From Psychromarinibacter halotolerans (GTDB lineage: Bacteria; Pseudomonadota; Alphaproteobacteria; Rhodobacterales; Rhodobacteraceae), in NCBI RefSeq assembly GCF_029168315.1, contig NZ_JARGYD010000006.1:186001-250000 (forward strand): DNA of 64,000 nt, written 5' to 3'. The position numbers and the translations under genes were made by a program. The first letter of the stretch is position 1, and the number at the start of each line of letters is the position of its first letter. Positions 24,203 to 32,729 of the stretch are shown piece after piece. Under the pieces are notes generated by a model. It saw only the letters and a list, made by a program, of their open reading frames with translations. It was not told where the DNA came from and made no database searches.

Positions 24203-26049
24203 TCAAAAGTTCCTATCTGTTCATTGGCCGCGCGCAGCCGGTCGGACAGGCTGCGCACAAGGTTCGCCAGGATCACCGAGTGAATGTTCGGCCGGGCTTC
24301 GAAAATCTCTTTGATCTGCTCGATCGAAAAGGCGTGACACAGGACCGGCCCGCTGGCGACCGCGTTGGCGGACCGCGCGCCGCCGTCCAGCATCGCCAGT
24401 TCGCCGAATGCCTGCCCGGGGCCTACAGCGCTGATCCGGCGCGTGGTTTCGCCCACGGGGATCGTGATGCTGACCACGCCGCGCGCCACCACGTAAAAGG
24501 CCAGCGCGGCGTCGCCCCGGGTGACGATGGTCGCGCCCGGGTCATAGGAAAAGCTCGAGGCGGCGCCTTCCAGAACGGCGATCTCGTCGGGGGACAGCCC
24601 TTTGAATATCTCGGCCTCGGACAGCCGCATCGCGTCGCCGGTGCCCAAGATGCCTGCGGTCTCCAGCACAGCGTCCTCGAACGCCTCCAGCGCGGCTTCG
24701 GTCGTGGCGTAGGTCAGGGCGTCGGCGGCGTCTTGTGCGGCCAGCGCGTCGGTCAGCGCAGGCAGCAGGCGTTCGGGCGTTTCGGCAAGGTAGACCCGGG
24801 TGGTGTCGTCGCCGACCGTGCCGGGAATGCGCGACAGGATGTCCAGCGCGGCGGCGTCCATGCTTTCGACCCGCCGCAGGTCCAGCACAACGGTGCGCGC
24901 CAGTTGCGCGGCGACGGCGGCCTCGTTCGCGACGCGTTCGGCCGTGGCGAAATGCAGCGGGCCGGTCAGTTCGACGGCGGCGAAGGATTCACCGCTTGCT
25001 TCCAGTGCGCGCCGTTCGGGCGCGGTGCGCTGGCGCAGCGACCGGACCTCGCGCGCGCTGTAGACCCTGCGGATCGCGCCGCCCGGGTCCACCGCGTTGG
25101 TGCAGGCGTGCAGGCCGAAGTCGCGTGCGAAGCGGCGGCAGACCTCGATACCCCTGACCGAGTTTCCCACCGTATCGAGCTTTGGAGAGTACACCGCGAT
25201 GCCCATATGTCCGGGGATCACGGCCATGATCATCCCCGACACGCCGCTTTTCGCGGGCAGGCCCACGTCGTAAAGCCACTGGCCCGCATAATCGTACATG
25301 CCGCAGGTTGTCATCACCGACAGCACGTCGCGGGTGACCTCGGGCGCAAAGACCTGTTCGCCGGTCACCGGCTGCCGCCCGAACGTTCCCAGCGTGCAGG
25401 CCATCGCGGCAAGGTCGGCGCAATTCACCAGCACCGAGCACTGCTTGAAGTAAAGATCCAGCACCAGATCGGGGTCGGGCTCTATCATGCCCGAGTTCAG
25501 CATCAGCCACGCGATGGCGCGGTTGCGGTGTCCGGTCTCGTGCTCCGATGCGAACACGTCCTCGTCGATGGACAACCGCCGCCCGGCAAGGCGAGAGAAC
25601 AGGTCGACCATGCTCGTCTCGTTCCGCGCGGCGGTGTCCTGGGCCAGAAGCGAGGCGGTGACGATGGCGCCCGAGTTGACCATCGGGTTGAAGGCGCGGT
25701 TGTTCGCCTCGTCCAGAACGATGGAATTGAACCGCTCGCCCGTGGGTTCGACACCGACCTTCGTCAGCACCGTGTCCCGCCCGAACCGCCGCAGGGCCTC
25801 GCCATACATGAAGGGCTTGGACACGGATTGGATCGTCACCATCCGGTCCCAGTTGCCCGCCTTGCAGAACCGGCCGTCCGCCGTGGCAATCGCGATCCCG
25901 AAGTCCTTGGGGTCGGCAAGGCCAAGCTGCGGGATGTAGGTTGCGATCTCGCCGGTCTCCAGCCCGGCAAGCTCCGACACGAGCGCATCAAGGTATGTAT
26001 TCAGCACCGAATGGCCGGTCGAAAAGGCCTCCTCCGGGAAAGACTTCAT
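24199..26049 (-). CDS. glsA: Glutaminase fused to STAS and cyclic-nucleotide-binding domains
   Basis: 616 residues. Residues 1-310 form a complete serine-dependent glutaminase (L-glutamine to glutamate plus ammonia) with the Ser75-x-x-Lys78 catalytic pair (QSVSKPFMYG), NPMVNSGAI, and GMYDYAGQWLYDVGLPAKSGVSGG-like terminal motif region. About 350-450 is a STAS domain (VVLDLRRVESMDAAALDIL). About 480-600 is a cNMP-binding domain (GLSPDEIAVLEG ... GQAFGELAMLDGGARSA). It is the first gene of an operon that ends with a nucleotidyl cyclase, so direct control of the enzyme by cAMP or cGMP is a strong inference. GGAG ribosome site before ATG 26049. Confidence 0.92.
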   Translation of the reverse strand: MKSFPEEAFSTGHSVLNTYLDALVSELAGLETGEIATYIPQLGLADPKDFGIAIATADGRFCKAGNWDRMVTIQSVSKPFMYGEALRRFGRDTVLTKVGVEPTGERFNSIVLDEANNRAFNPMVNSGAIVTASLLAQDTAARNETSMVDLFSRLAGRRLSIDEDVFASEHETGHRNRAIAWLMLNSGMIEPDPDLVLDLYFKQCSVLVNCADLAAMACTLGTFGRQPVTGEQVFAPEVTRDVLSVMTTCGMYDYAGQWLYDVGLPAKSGVSGMIMAVIPGHMGIAVYSPKLDTVGNSVRGIEVCRRFARDFGLHACTNAVDPGGAIRRVYSAREVRSLRQRTAPERRALEASGESFAAVELTGPLHFATAERVANEAAVAAQLARTVVLDLRRVESMDAAALDILSRIPGTVGDDTTRVYLAETPERLLPALTDALAAQDAADALTYATTEAALEAFEDAVLETAGILGTGDAMRLSEAEIFKGLSPDEIAVLEGAASSFSYDPGATIVTRGDAALAFYVVARGVVSITIPVGETTRRISAVGPGQAFGELAMLDGGARSANAVASGPVLCHAFSIEQIKEIFEARPNIHSVILANLVRSLSDRLRAANEQIGTFE

Positions 26050-26344
26050 CAGAACTCTCCAAAAATATACCTGAGTGTCGGCACTTACTTACGCGGCGGC
26101 AAGGGCAAAAAGCTCAACCCGAGCAAGAGGGCGAAAGATGCCCGCGCTTCCCGCGCGGCCAAGCGCGCGCCGCTGCCGGTTCTGCCTGTTCCTTATGCAG
26201 CTTGCTTGTGGCGCACGCGGGTCAGCGGCCTTCGAAAAGAGGCGTCGACCGGCCAGAATGTCGTGGGAACAGGTGCGCGGCGGGTAGGGTCCGCGGCGGC
26301 TGGCGCCCTGCAGCCCGGTCATGTGCGGCGGGCAGGGGGCCACA

Positions 26345-26376
26345 AGAAAGGCCCGCGGTCGTGCGACCGGCGGGCC
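26345..26376 (-). terminator. Intrinsic terminator of the tctCBA operon
   Basis: Read on the minus strand, a 12-13 bp G+C stem with a 1-base bulge (26376 to 26350, core GGTCG-CA-CGACC) is followed by the T-rich tract TTTCTTG. This is a classic rho-independent terminator about 50 bp after the tctA stop. Confidence 0.7.
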
Positions 26377-26390
26377 CCAAATGTGGAACC

Positions 26391-26411
26391 GAGCGGCGGT
26401 TTGCGCCGCTC
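26391..26411. terminator. Second hairpin after tctA
   Basis: GAGCGGCG-GTTTG-CGCCGCTC, a perfect 8-bp stem with a 5-base loop, 11 bp past the tctA stop. It has no clear T-tract. It may protect the 3' end or back up the terminator that follows. Confidence 0.5.
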
Positions 26412-26422
26412 GTTTCCGTGGA

Positions 26423-27955
26423 TCAGTCGCTGATCGAGCCTTCTTCGTCGCGGCGCATCTTGGCCTTCAAGCGGCGGCCGACGATCAGCGGGGTGATGAA
26501 CCCGATGATCGCGATGCTCCAGAGAATGATCGTCAGCGGGCTGTCGATCAGGGTCCACCAGTTGCCGTTGTCGATGGTGATCGCGCGGCGCAGGTTGTTC
26601 TCCATCGAGTTGCCCAGCAGGGTGCCAAGGATGATCGGCACCAGCGGCACGTCGAGTTTCCGCAGCACCCAGCCCATGACGCCGAAGCCGATCATCACCA
26701 GCAGATCGAAGCTTGACCCCGAGATGCCATAGATGCCGACGAAGCTGACCATCGCGACGATCGGCATAAGAACGCGCGGCGGCACCAGAAGGACGCGGGT
26801 GAACAGGCCCACCATCGGGATGTTCAGGGCGAGCAGCATAAAGTTCGCGATGAACAGCGCCGCGATCAGGCCCCAGACCACGTCGGGGTTCTGGGTGAAC
26901 AGCAGCGGACCCGGCGTGATGTTGAGCGACAAAAGCACCGCAAGAAGCACCGCCGTCGTCCCCGATCCCGGCACGCCAAGCGCCAGCATCGGCACCAGCG
27001 CGCCGCCGGCCGCGGCGTTGTTGCCGGCCTCGGGCGCTGCCACGCCGCGCGGATCGCCTTTCCCGAACGTGTTGCCCTTGTCGACCAGCCGTTTCTCGAA
27101 CGAATAGCTGATGAAGGACCCCAGCGACGCCCCGGCGCCCGGCAGCACGCCCGCGATGAAGCCAAGCACAGAGGTGCGCAGCATCGTCGGCGTCGTCTGC
27201 TTGATCATCGACATCGGAGGATACAGCCGACCGATGGACAGCTTCTTGCCTTCCGCGCTTGCCGACCCGTGACGTTCTTCGAGGAAGATGAAGACCTCGG
27301 ACAGGGCGAAGAGGCCGACGATGGCGACAAGGAAATCAAGGCCGTCGTACAGATGAACCTCGCCGAAGGTGAAGCGCGGGACGCCCGTCTGGGTGTCGAC
27401 GCCGATCATGGCCAGTGCAAGGCCAAGCGCGGCTGCAAAGGCCGATTTGGCCTGATTGGTCGAGGACACGCCGCCCAGCGTCATGAAGGCGAGCGCAAAC
27501 AGCGCGAAGTACTCGGCGGGCCCGAACAGCAGGGCGATCTTGACCAGCTGCGGCGCCAGCAGGATCAGGCCCCAAGTCGCGAAGAAGGCACCGACGAAAG
27601 AGGCAATGCCTGAAAGCGACAGGGCGGCGCCCGCCATGCCTTTTCGCGCCATTGGATACCCGTCGAGACAGGTCATCATGGCCGGTTCGTCACCGGGGAT
27701 GTTCAGCAGGATCGACGAGATCCGCCCCCCGTACATCGCGCCATAGTAGACCGACGTCAGCAGGATCAGAGAGGGCGTCGCGCCCAGACCCATCGTGAAG
27801 GCCAGCGGAATCAGGATGGCAACGCCGTTCGAAGGCCCAAGGCCCGGCAGCGCGCCCATGATGGTGCCGAGGAAACAACCGAGAAGGGCAAGCCACAGGT
27901 TGTTCCACGTCAGCGCGATGGCAAAGCCATCGGCGAGGTTTGCAAAAGTTTCCAT
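26423..27955 (-). CDS. tctA: Tripartite tricarboxylate transporter, large permease TctA
   Basis: 510 residues and about 12 membrane segments. It has the family motif near the N-terminus, GTIMGALPGLGPSNGVAILIP, and YGGRISSILLNIPGDEPA, plus a repeat-related AGVLPGAGASLGSFISYSFE. TctA is the ion-coupled translocating subunit for citrate and other carboxylates. It follows tctB by 9 bases. Confidence 0.95.
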   Translation of the reverse strand: METFANLADGFAIALTWNNLWLALLGCFLGTIMGALPGLGPSNGVAILIPLAFTMGLGATPSLILLTSVYYGAMYGGRISSILLNIPGDEPAMMTCLDGYPMARKGMAGAALSLSGIASFVGAFFATWGLILLAPQLVKIALLFGPAEYFALFALAFMTLGGVSSTNQAKSAFAAALGLALAMIGVDTQTGVPRFTFGEVHLYDGLDFLVAIVGLFALSEVFIFLEERHGSASAEGKKLSIGRLYPPMSMIKQTTPTMLRTSVLGFIAGVLPGAGASLGSFISYSFEKRLVDKGNTFGKGDPRGVAAPEAGNNAAAGGALVPMLALGVPGSGTTAVLLAVLLSLNITPGPLLFTQNPDVVWGLIAALFIANFMLLALNIPMVGLFTRVLLVPPRVLMPIVAMVSFVGIYGISGSSFDLLVMIGFGVMGWVLRKLDVPLVPIILGTLLGNSMENNLRRAITIDNGNWWTLIDSPLTIILWSIAIIGFITPLIVGRRLKAKMRRDEEGSISD

Positions 27956-27964
27956 TAGCTTTCC

Positions 27965-28396
27965 TCAGAAACCGAGTGGCCCGCGCGCCAGCGAGAGGCC
28001 GAAGATGAGATGGAAGATCACGTAGATGCCCAGGGACGTTCCGATGCCCGTAAGCAGCACCGACACAAGCCCGGACCCAAGGCGCCAGCTGAGGTAGCCA
28101 GCGGCAAAAGCGGTGGCGATGACGAAACCGACGACGGGCAGAAGCTCGGCGTAGAGGATCATCATGACGACGGCTGCAAGCAGCTCGACCAGCCGGCCAA
28201 GGCTGGGCCAGTGCGGGGCGGCGTCGGGCTTGACCGCGATGAAGATGCTGGAAAGGCCCAGCACGGCCGCGATGATAAGGGGGAAGCCGCTGGGGCCGAC
28301 GGCGTCGGAAAGAAAGCTTTCCTCGATGTTCAGCGCGGCAAGGGCAAAGCCGATCGCGAGCAGAAGTCCGACGGCACCGAAGATGCGATCGCTCAT
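27965..28396 (-). CDS. tctB: Tripartite tricarboxylate transporter, small permease TctB
   Basis: 143 residues with four helices (about 5-23, 38-55, 80-95, 110-135), typical of TctB. The start at ATG 28396 follows GGAG; a longer frame upstream crosses the tctC-tctB terminator and is rejected. It is expressed only from transcripts that read through that terminator. Confidence 0.9.
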   Translation of the reverse strand: MSDRIFGAVGLLLAIGFALAALNIEESFLSDAVGPSGFPLIIAAVLGLSSIFIAVKPDAAPHWPSLGRLVELLAAVVMMILYAELLPVVGFVIATAFAAGYLSWRLGSGLVSVLLTGIGTSLGIYVIFHLIFGLSLARGPLGF

Positions 28397-28423
28397 GGCA
28401 GTCTCCTTTGTGGACGGGCCAGC

Positions 28424-28452
28424 AAAAAAGGGCGGCAGCACAGCCGCCGCCC
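28424..28452 (-). terminator. Intrinsic terminator/attenuator between tctC and tctB
   Basis: On the minus strand GGGCGGCGGC (28452-28443) pairs with GCTGCCGCCC (28439-28430) over a 3-base loop, and six T follow (28429-28424). It should stop many transcripts after tctC, so the binding protein is made in excess of TctA and TctB. Confidence 0.8.
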
Positions 28453-28475
28453 GTAGTGACGTGAGTGGTGGTTCG

Positions 28476-29456
28476 TTATTTGATGATCCCGATCTCTTTC
28501 GAGATGTTCTGGATCTGTTGGACGCTGTCAGACACGAACTGCTCGAACGCGTCGCCCTGAAGGTCGAGAGGGGCCAGACCGTTGGCGGCCATGACGTCTT
28601 TCCACTCGTCCGAGGCGTACAGATCGGCAATCTTCGAGACCCACACATCGTAGGCCGCGTCCGACATGTCGCCGGGGGCGTAGAAGCCGCGCCAGTTCGC
28701 GCCGATGGCGTCGATGCCCTGTTCCCGAGCGGTCGGGAAGTCGGCGAACTCGCCGTCCAGACGTTCCGGGGCCAGCACAGCGATCACCCTGATATCGCCC
28801 GAGTCGACGAAGCCCTTGGCTTCCGAAATGTCGCCGGTGAAGGCCTGAACCGAGCCAGCCAGCAGCTGGGTCACGGCCTCGCCGCCGCCGTCGAAGGCGA
28901 TGTACTTGACGGTGCGGACGTCATCGATGCCGTAGGCATTGGCCGCGATCAGCACCTTCAGGTGGTCCCAGCCGCCCACGGCCGAACCGCCAGCGATCGA
29001 GATCGAGGTCGGATCGGACTTCAGCATGTCAAGCAGCTGCGGCAGGGTCTCGATCTCGCTGTCGGCGGCCACGGCGATCACGCCATAGTCGGCCCCGATC
29101 GAGGCAAGCCAGCGGACCTGATCCATCGTGTTGCCCGGATAGGCGCCCTGCGCCAGACGGGTCGCGGTGGCCGACGAGGCCGCGACGATCAGATCGTTGT
29201 CGTCGCCGCGCTTGTTCACCACCTCGGCGAAGGCAACGCCGCCGCCGCCGCCGGCAAGGTTGACGACCTGCATGGTCTCGTCGATCAGGTCGAGGTCCTG
29301 CAGCATCTTGCCGACCTGACGGCAGGTGAAGTCCCAGCCGCCGCCCGGGTTGGCGGGCGCGATGCATTCGGGGTTTTCCGGGGTGAAATCCTGTGCCGAG
29401 ACGCCCAGCGCGGATGCGCCCAGGGCAAGGGCGGCAAGGGTGAGTTTGATCTTCAT
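28476..29456 (-). CDS. tctC: Tripartite tricarboxylate transporter receptor TctC (Bug family)
   Basis: 326-residue periplasmic binding protein with signal peptide 1-21 (ALGVSA). Bug-family features are the mature start with CIAPANPGGGWDFTCRQ and the loop NLAGGGGGVAFAEV. GGAGGATACCC precedes ATG 29456. First gene of the tct operon, divergent from tctDE. The ligand is unknown; carboxylates such as citrate are common for the family. Confidence 0.92.
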   Translation of the reverse strand: MKIKLTLAALALGASALGVSAQDFTPENPECIAPANPGGGWDFTCRQVGKMLQDLDLIDETMQVVNLAGGGGGVAFAEVVNKRGDDNDLIVAASSATATRLAQGAYPGNTMDQVRWLASIGADYGVIAVAADSEIETLPQLLDMLKSDPTSISIAGGSAVGGWDHLKVLIAANAYGIDDVRTVKYIAFDGGGEAVTQLLAGSVQAFTGDISEAKGFVDSGDIRVIAVLAPERLDGEFADFPTAREQGIDAIGANWRGFYAPGDMSDAAYDVWVSKIADLYASDEWKDVMAANGLAPLDLQGDAFEQFVSDSVQQIQNISKEIGIIK

Positions 29457-29572
29457 GGGTATCCTCCAATGGCGGCGGCCGAACTCCCACACGGCGCGCC
29501 TGTCTCCTCTCCGTCCGGGCCGCGGCTTTCCAGTTCCGCCCCCGTCGGGTTATGAGGGGGTAACGGCTGAAG

Positions 29573-29606
29573 CTGTCACAAACCTGTCATGCCATGACTG
29601 CATGGC
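29573..29606 (+). promoter_or_regulatory. PHO-box-like direct repeat and adjacent palindrome in the tctC/tctD promoter region
   Basis: CTGTCA occurs at 29573-29578 and 29584-29589, exactly 11 bp apart, giving CTGTCACAAACCTGTCAT, the form of a PhoB box. Directly next to it is the inverted repeat GCCATG-ACTG-CATGGC (29591-29606). It lies 19-52 bp before tctD. TctD belongs to the same OmpR/PhoB regulator family, so the site may be its own operator rather than PhoB's. Confidence 0.55.
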
Positions 29607-29624
29607 TCGAAAGGATCACCGACG

Positions 29625-30296
29625 ATGCGTGTGCTGATGGTCGAAGATGCGACCGATCTGGCTGAAACCGTCTCTGCGCGGTTGGCCAAGGTCGGAATCG
29701 CGTGCGACCTTGCGCTGTCGATCACCGACGCCGAAGACCATCTGGCCGTTCAGCGCTATGACGCGCTTGTGCTGGACATCAACCTTCCCGACGGCAGCGG
29801 CACGGAACTGCTGCGGACCCTGCGCGCGGGCGGCGACCGGACGCCGGTGCTGATGCTGACGGCTTTGGTGTCGGTGGACAGCCGGGTGGACGCGCTGGAC
29901 CTTGGCGCCGACGACTACCTTGTGAAACCTTTCGATCAGCGCGAACTCGAAGCCCGGCTGCGCGCGCTGGTACGGCGCGAAGCGACCCAGAAAAGCGACA
30001 CGATCCGTCTGGGGCCGCTGGCGTACGCGCCGTCCCAGAAAAGTGCGACGCTGTCCGACACCCGATTGACCCTGACCCCGCGCGAGGCGGCGCTTTTGGA
30101 AATCCTGATGCGTTTCCCCGATCAATACCTGTCGAAGGAACGGCTGTACGACGGCCTTTTTGCCTTCAACGACGCGGACGTGGGCCTGAACGCCATCGAG
30201 CTGTACATCGCCCGCCTGCGCAAGCGGCTTGCCGGAAGCAGCGTTCGCATCGAGACGCAGCGCGGCGTCGGCTACCGGATCACGGACGATGGCTGA
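29625..30296 (+). CDS. tctD: OmpR-family response regulator TctD
   Basis: 223 residues: receiver domain 1-115 with phospho-acceptor Asp51 (VLDINLPDGSG) and Lys in LVKPFDQREL, then a winged-helix DNA-binding domain (about 128-220; LTPREAALLEILMRFP, YIARLRKRLAG, GVGYRI). Divergent from tctCBA, whose transcription it presumably activates in response to the imported acid. Overlaps tctE by 8 bases. Confidence 0.93.
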   Translation: MRVLMVEDATDLAETVSARLAKVGIACDLALSITDAEDHLAVQRYDALVLDINLPDGSGTELLRTLRAGGDRTPVLMLTALVSVDSRVDALDLGADDYLVKPFDQRELEARLRALVRREATQKSDTIRLGPLAYAPSQKSATLSDTRLTLTPREAALLEILMRFPDQYLSKERLYDGLFAFNDADVGLNAIELYIARLRKRLAGSSVRIETQRGVGYRITDDG

Positions 30297-31674
30297 CAGG
30301 ACTGCCCGAAGTCTGCTGAGCAGGCTGCTGACCGGCGCCATCCTGATCCTTGCGTTCGGCGGTGTGATCGTCGCCCTGTCGACGTGGTTCAACGGGCTGT
30401 CCGCCGCGCGGGAAGCCTACGACCGCCTGCTTCTGGGCGCGGCCAACGACATCGCGGAATCGATCAGGTTCACGGACGGGACGCCTATGGTCGCGCTTCC
30501 GACCTCGGCCTTCGAGTTGTTGGCGCAGGCACCCGACGACCGGGTCAGCTATGCCGTGCGCGGGCCGGATGGCGCGATCATCACCGGGCTGCCGGACACG
30601 CCATTGACAGAGCGGGCGCGCAGCGACGGGCCGATCTTCTTCGACGGCGCCATGCAGGGCGAGGACGCGCGCTATGTGGACGTCGTGCGGCGGTTCGCCG
30701 AGCGCGACTTCTCTGGCATCGTGCGGGTGACGGTCGGGCAGACCATGATCGCGCGGCGCGCGCTGGCGGTCGAACTGATGCTGGACGCGTTGGTGCCCAT
30801 GCTGATCGCGGGGGCGGCGCTAATCATCCTGTCGGTGATCGTCGTGCGAGGCGCGGTGCGGCCTCTGGGCCGGATCGCCGAGGGGCTGTCGCGGCGCGAC
30901 CCCTATGATCTGACGCCGGTTCCAACAGCCGACGTCCCGCGCGAGATCGGCGCGATCCTGACCGCGATGAACGGTTTCATGGGGCGGCTCGACCGCCAGT
31001 TCGGCGCGATGCAGTCCCTGATCTCGGACACCGCCCACCAGTTGCGCACGCCGGTCGCCGCGATCCGCGTACAGGCAGAGACCGCTATCGAAGAGCCCGA
31101 CGCGACCGAGCGAAAGCGCCTGCTGGAACGTCTGGCGCGGCGCACGCGGTCGCTGGGCACCTTGCTGGACCAGATGCTGTCGCGCGCGCTTGTCATTCAC
31201 CGAACCGACTCGGTCTCGCGCGAGCTGATCGACCTGCGCCAGATCGCGCTTGAGATCGTCGAGACGCGCGACCACGAGGTGTTGGTGCCCGACGTCGAGG
31301 TCGAACTGGTCATTGGCGATGCCCCGGTGACGGTCGCTGGCGATGAGTTTTCGCTGGTGCAGGCCGGGAAGAACCTTCTGACGAACGCTTTGAAGCACGG
31401 CGCGCCGCCGGTGCGGATCGGCGTGTCCGAGGATGGCGGGCGGGCGCGGTTGTGGATCGAGGACGCCGGGGACGGGCTGTCCGACGACGTGCTCAGCCGG
31501 TTCAGCGAGCGGTTCAAACGCTCCACGGGCTCGCGCGAGGATAGCGTGGGCCTTGGCCTGTCCATCGTCGCCGCCGTGGCGGATGCCTTCGCCGGTCGCA
31601 TCGTCGTCTCGAACGAAGGCGATCGCTTCCGCATCGCCCTTGATCTTCCCGCCGCCCCGGAGGCTGAAACGTGA
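30289..31674 (+). CDS. tctE: Sensor histidine kinase TctE
   Basis: 461 residues: membrane helix about 12-32, periplasmic sensor, second helix about 163-183, HAMP, HisKA with His250 (DTAHQLRTPVAAIRVQ), and HATPase with GLGLSIVAAVADAF. ATG 30289 lies inside the last codons of tctD. Its stop overlaps the next gene by 4 bases, binding the kinase to a periplasmic protein gene. Confidence 0.93.
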   Translation: MADRTARSLLSRLLTGAILILAFGGVIVALSTWFNGLSAAREAYDRLLLGAANDIAESIRFTDGTPMVALPTSAFELLAQAPDDRVSYAVRGPDGAIITGLPDTPLTERARSDGPIFFDGAMQGEDARYVDVVRRFAERDFSGIVRVTVGQTMIARRALAVELMLDALVPMLIAGAALIILSVIVVRGAVRPLGRIAEGLSRRDPYDLTPVPTADVPREIGAILTAMNGFMGRLDRQFGAMQSLISDTAHQLRTPVAAIRVQAETAIEEPDATERKRLLERLARRTRSLGTLLDQMLSRALVIHRTDSVSRELIDLRQIALEIVETRDHEVLVPDVEVELVIGDAPVTVAGDEFSLVQAGKNLLTNALKHGAPPVRIGVSEDGGRARLWIEDAGDGLSDDVLSRFSERFKRSTGSREDSVGLGLSIVAAVADAFAGRIVVSNEGDRFRIALDLPAAPEAET

Positions 31675-32702
31675 TTGCCCGTATCCTGCTGTCTTTGGTG
31701 CTTCTGACGTCCCCGGCCTCCGCACAGGAGGCGGTCGCGCGTTTCGGCAATGGCGAGGCGCCCTTCACCATACGTTCGACGACGGATATCGCCATTCTCC
31801 GCCCGGCGCTGGAGGCCTTCGCGGAACGCAGACCGGACCTTGCGATCACCTACGAGCAGTGGGGGTCAAGCGCGCTGCACGTGAACGAGTCGGGTGCCTG
31901 CGACGGCGATGTGCCGTCTGCCGACGTCGTTCTGTCGTCGGCGGTTCACCTGATGGTGTCGCTGGTCAACCGCGGCTGCGCGCGGCCCTATGTCTCCGAT
32001 CTGACGCGGGCCCTTCCGGCCAACCGCCGCTGGCGGGACGAGATCTGGGGCGTCACGCAAGAGCCCGCCGTCATGATCTATAACACCGACAGCATCTCGG
32101 GCGAGGACGTGCCGCTGTCCCGCTTCGAATTGCTCGACCTCATGCGCCAGCGGCCGGACCTGCTGTATGGTCGGATCGCGACCTACGACATCGAGGCGTC
32201 CGGGCTTGGGTATCTGTTCGCCTATGTCGACAGTCTGGAGGCGACGACCTTCGGCTCGCTGCTGGAAGGTCTCGCGCGGACCGACGCGATTGCCACCTGC
32301 TGCTCGGCCGAGATCATCGAGGGGGTATCGAAGGGCGACTACCTGATCGCCTACAACGTGCTGGGGTCTTATGTCGAAAACGCCTCGCCGCCGAACGTGG
32401 GGACGATCCTGCCGCAGGATTACACGCTTTTCCTGTCACGCGGCTACATGATTCCGGAAGACGCCGCGAACCCGACCGCCGCCGAGGAGTTTCTGGACTT
32501 CATCCTGTCGGAGCAGGGGCAAGCGATCCTTGTTTCGGTGGGTCTAATCTATTCGAACGACCCGGCGGAAGACGGTGTGATCCAAAGCGCGCGCCGGTCC
32601 GTTCCGCTGGCCCTGCCGCTTCTGGTCGCGCTGGACGCCACCACCGAGCGGCAGTTCCTTGCAAGATGGACCGCAGCGTTCGAGCAGGTGTCGGCCCCGT
32701 AA
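31671..32702 (+). CDS. Lone periplasmic solute-binding protein coupled to TctDE
   Basis: 343 residues with signal peptide 1-19 (SPASA). The fold resembles type 2 (iron/sulfate/AEP-type) binding proteins: TTDIAILRPALEAFAERRPD near the start, NRGCARPYV, and QDYTLFLSRGYMIPEDAANP toward the end. No permease or ATPase gene accompanies it; it overlaps tctE by 4 bases instead. It may present a ligand to the TctE sensor domain (inference), or serve a distant transporter. Confidence 0.8.
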   Translation: MIARILLSLVLLTSPASAQEAVARFGNGEAPFTIRSTTDIAILRPALEAFAERRPDLAITYEQWGSSALHVNESGACDGDVPSADVVLSSAVHLMVSLVNRGCARPYVSDLTRALPANRRWRDEIWGVTQEPAVMIYNTDSISGEDVPLSRFELLDLMRQRPDLLYGRIATYDIEASGLGYLFAYVDSLEATTFGSLLEGLARTDAIATCCSAEIIEGVSKGDYLIAYNVLGSYVENASPPNVGTILPQDYTLFLSRGYMIPEDAANPTAAEEFLDFILSEQGQAILVSVGLIYSNDPAEDGVIQSARRSVPLALPLLVALDATTERQFLARWTAAFEQVSAP

Positions 32703-32729
32703 GACGGATGCGCGGCACTTTCCCAAGCG

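Larger units (their letters stand above)
26050..26422. other. Intergenic region between the glutaminase operon and tctA
   Basis: 373 bp. The left end must hold the minus-strand promoter of the glutaminase operon; an AT-rich TATATT lies about 15 bp before its start. Nothing convincing is coded in the middle. The right end carries two hairpins described separately. Confidence 0.4.
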
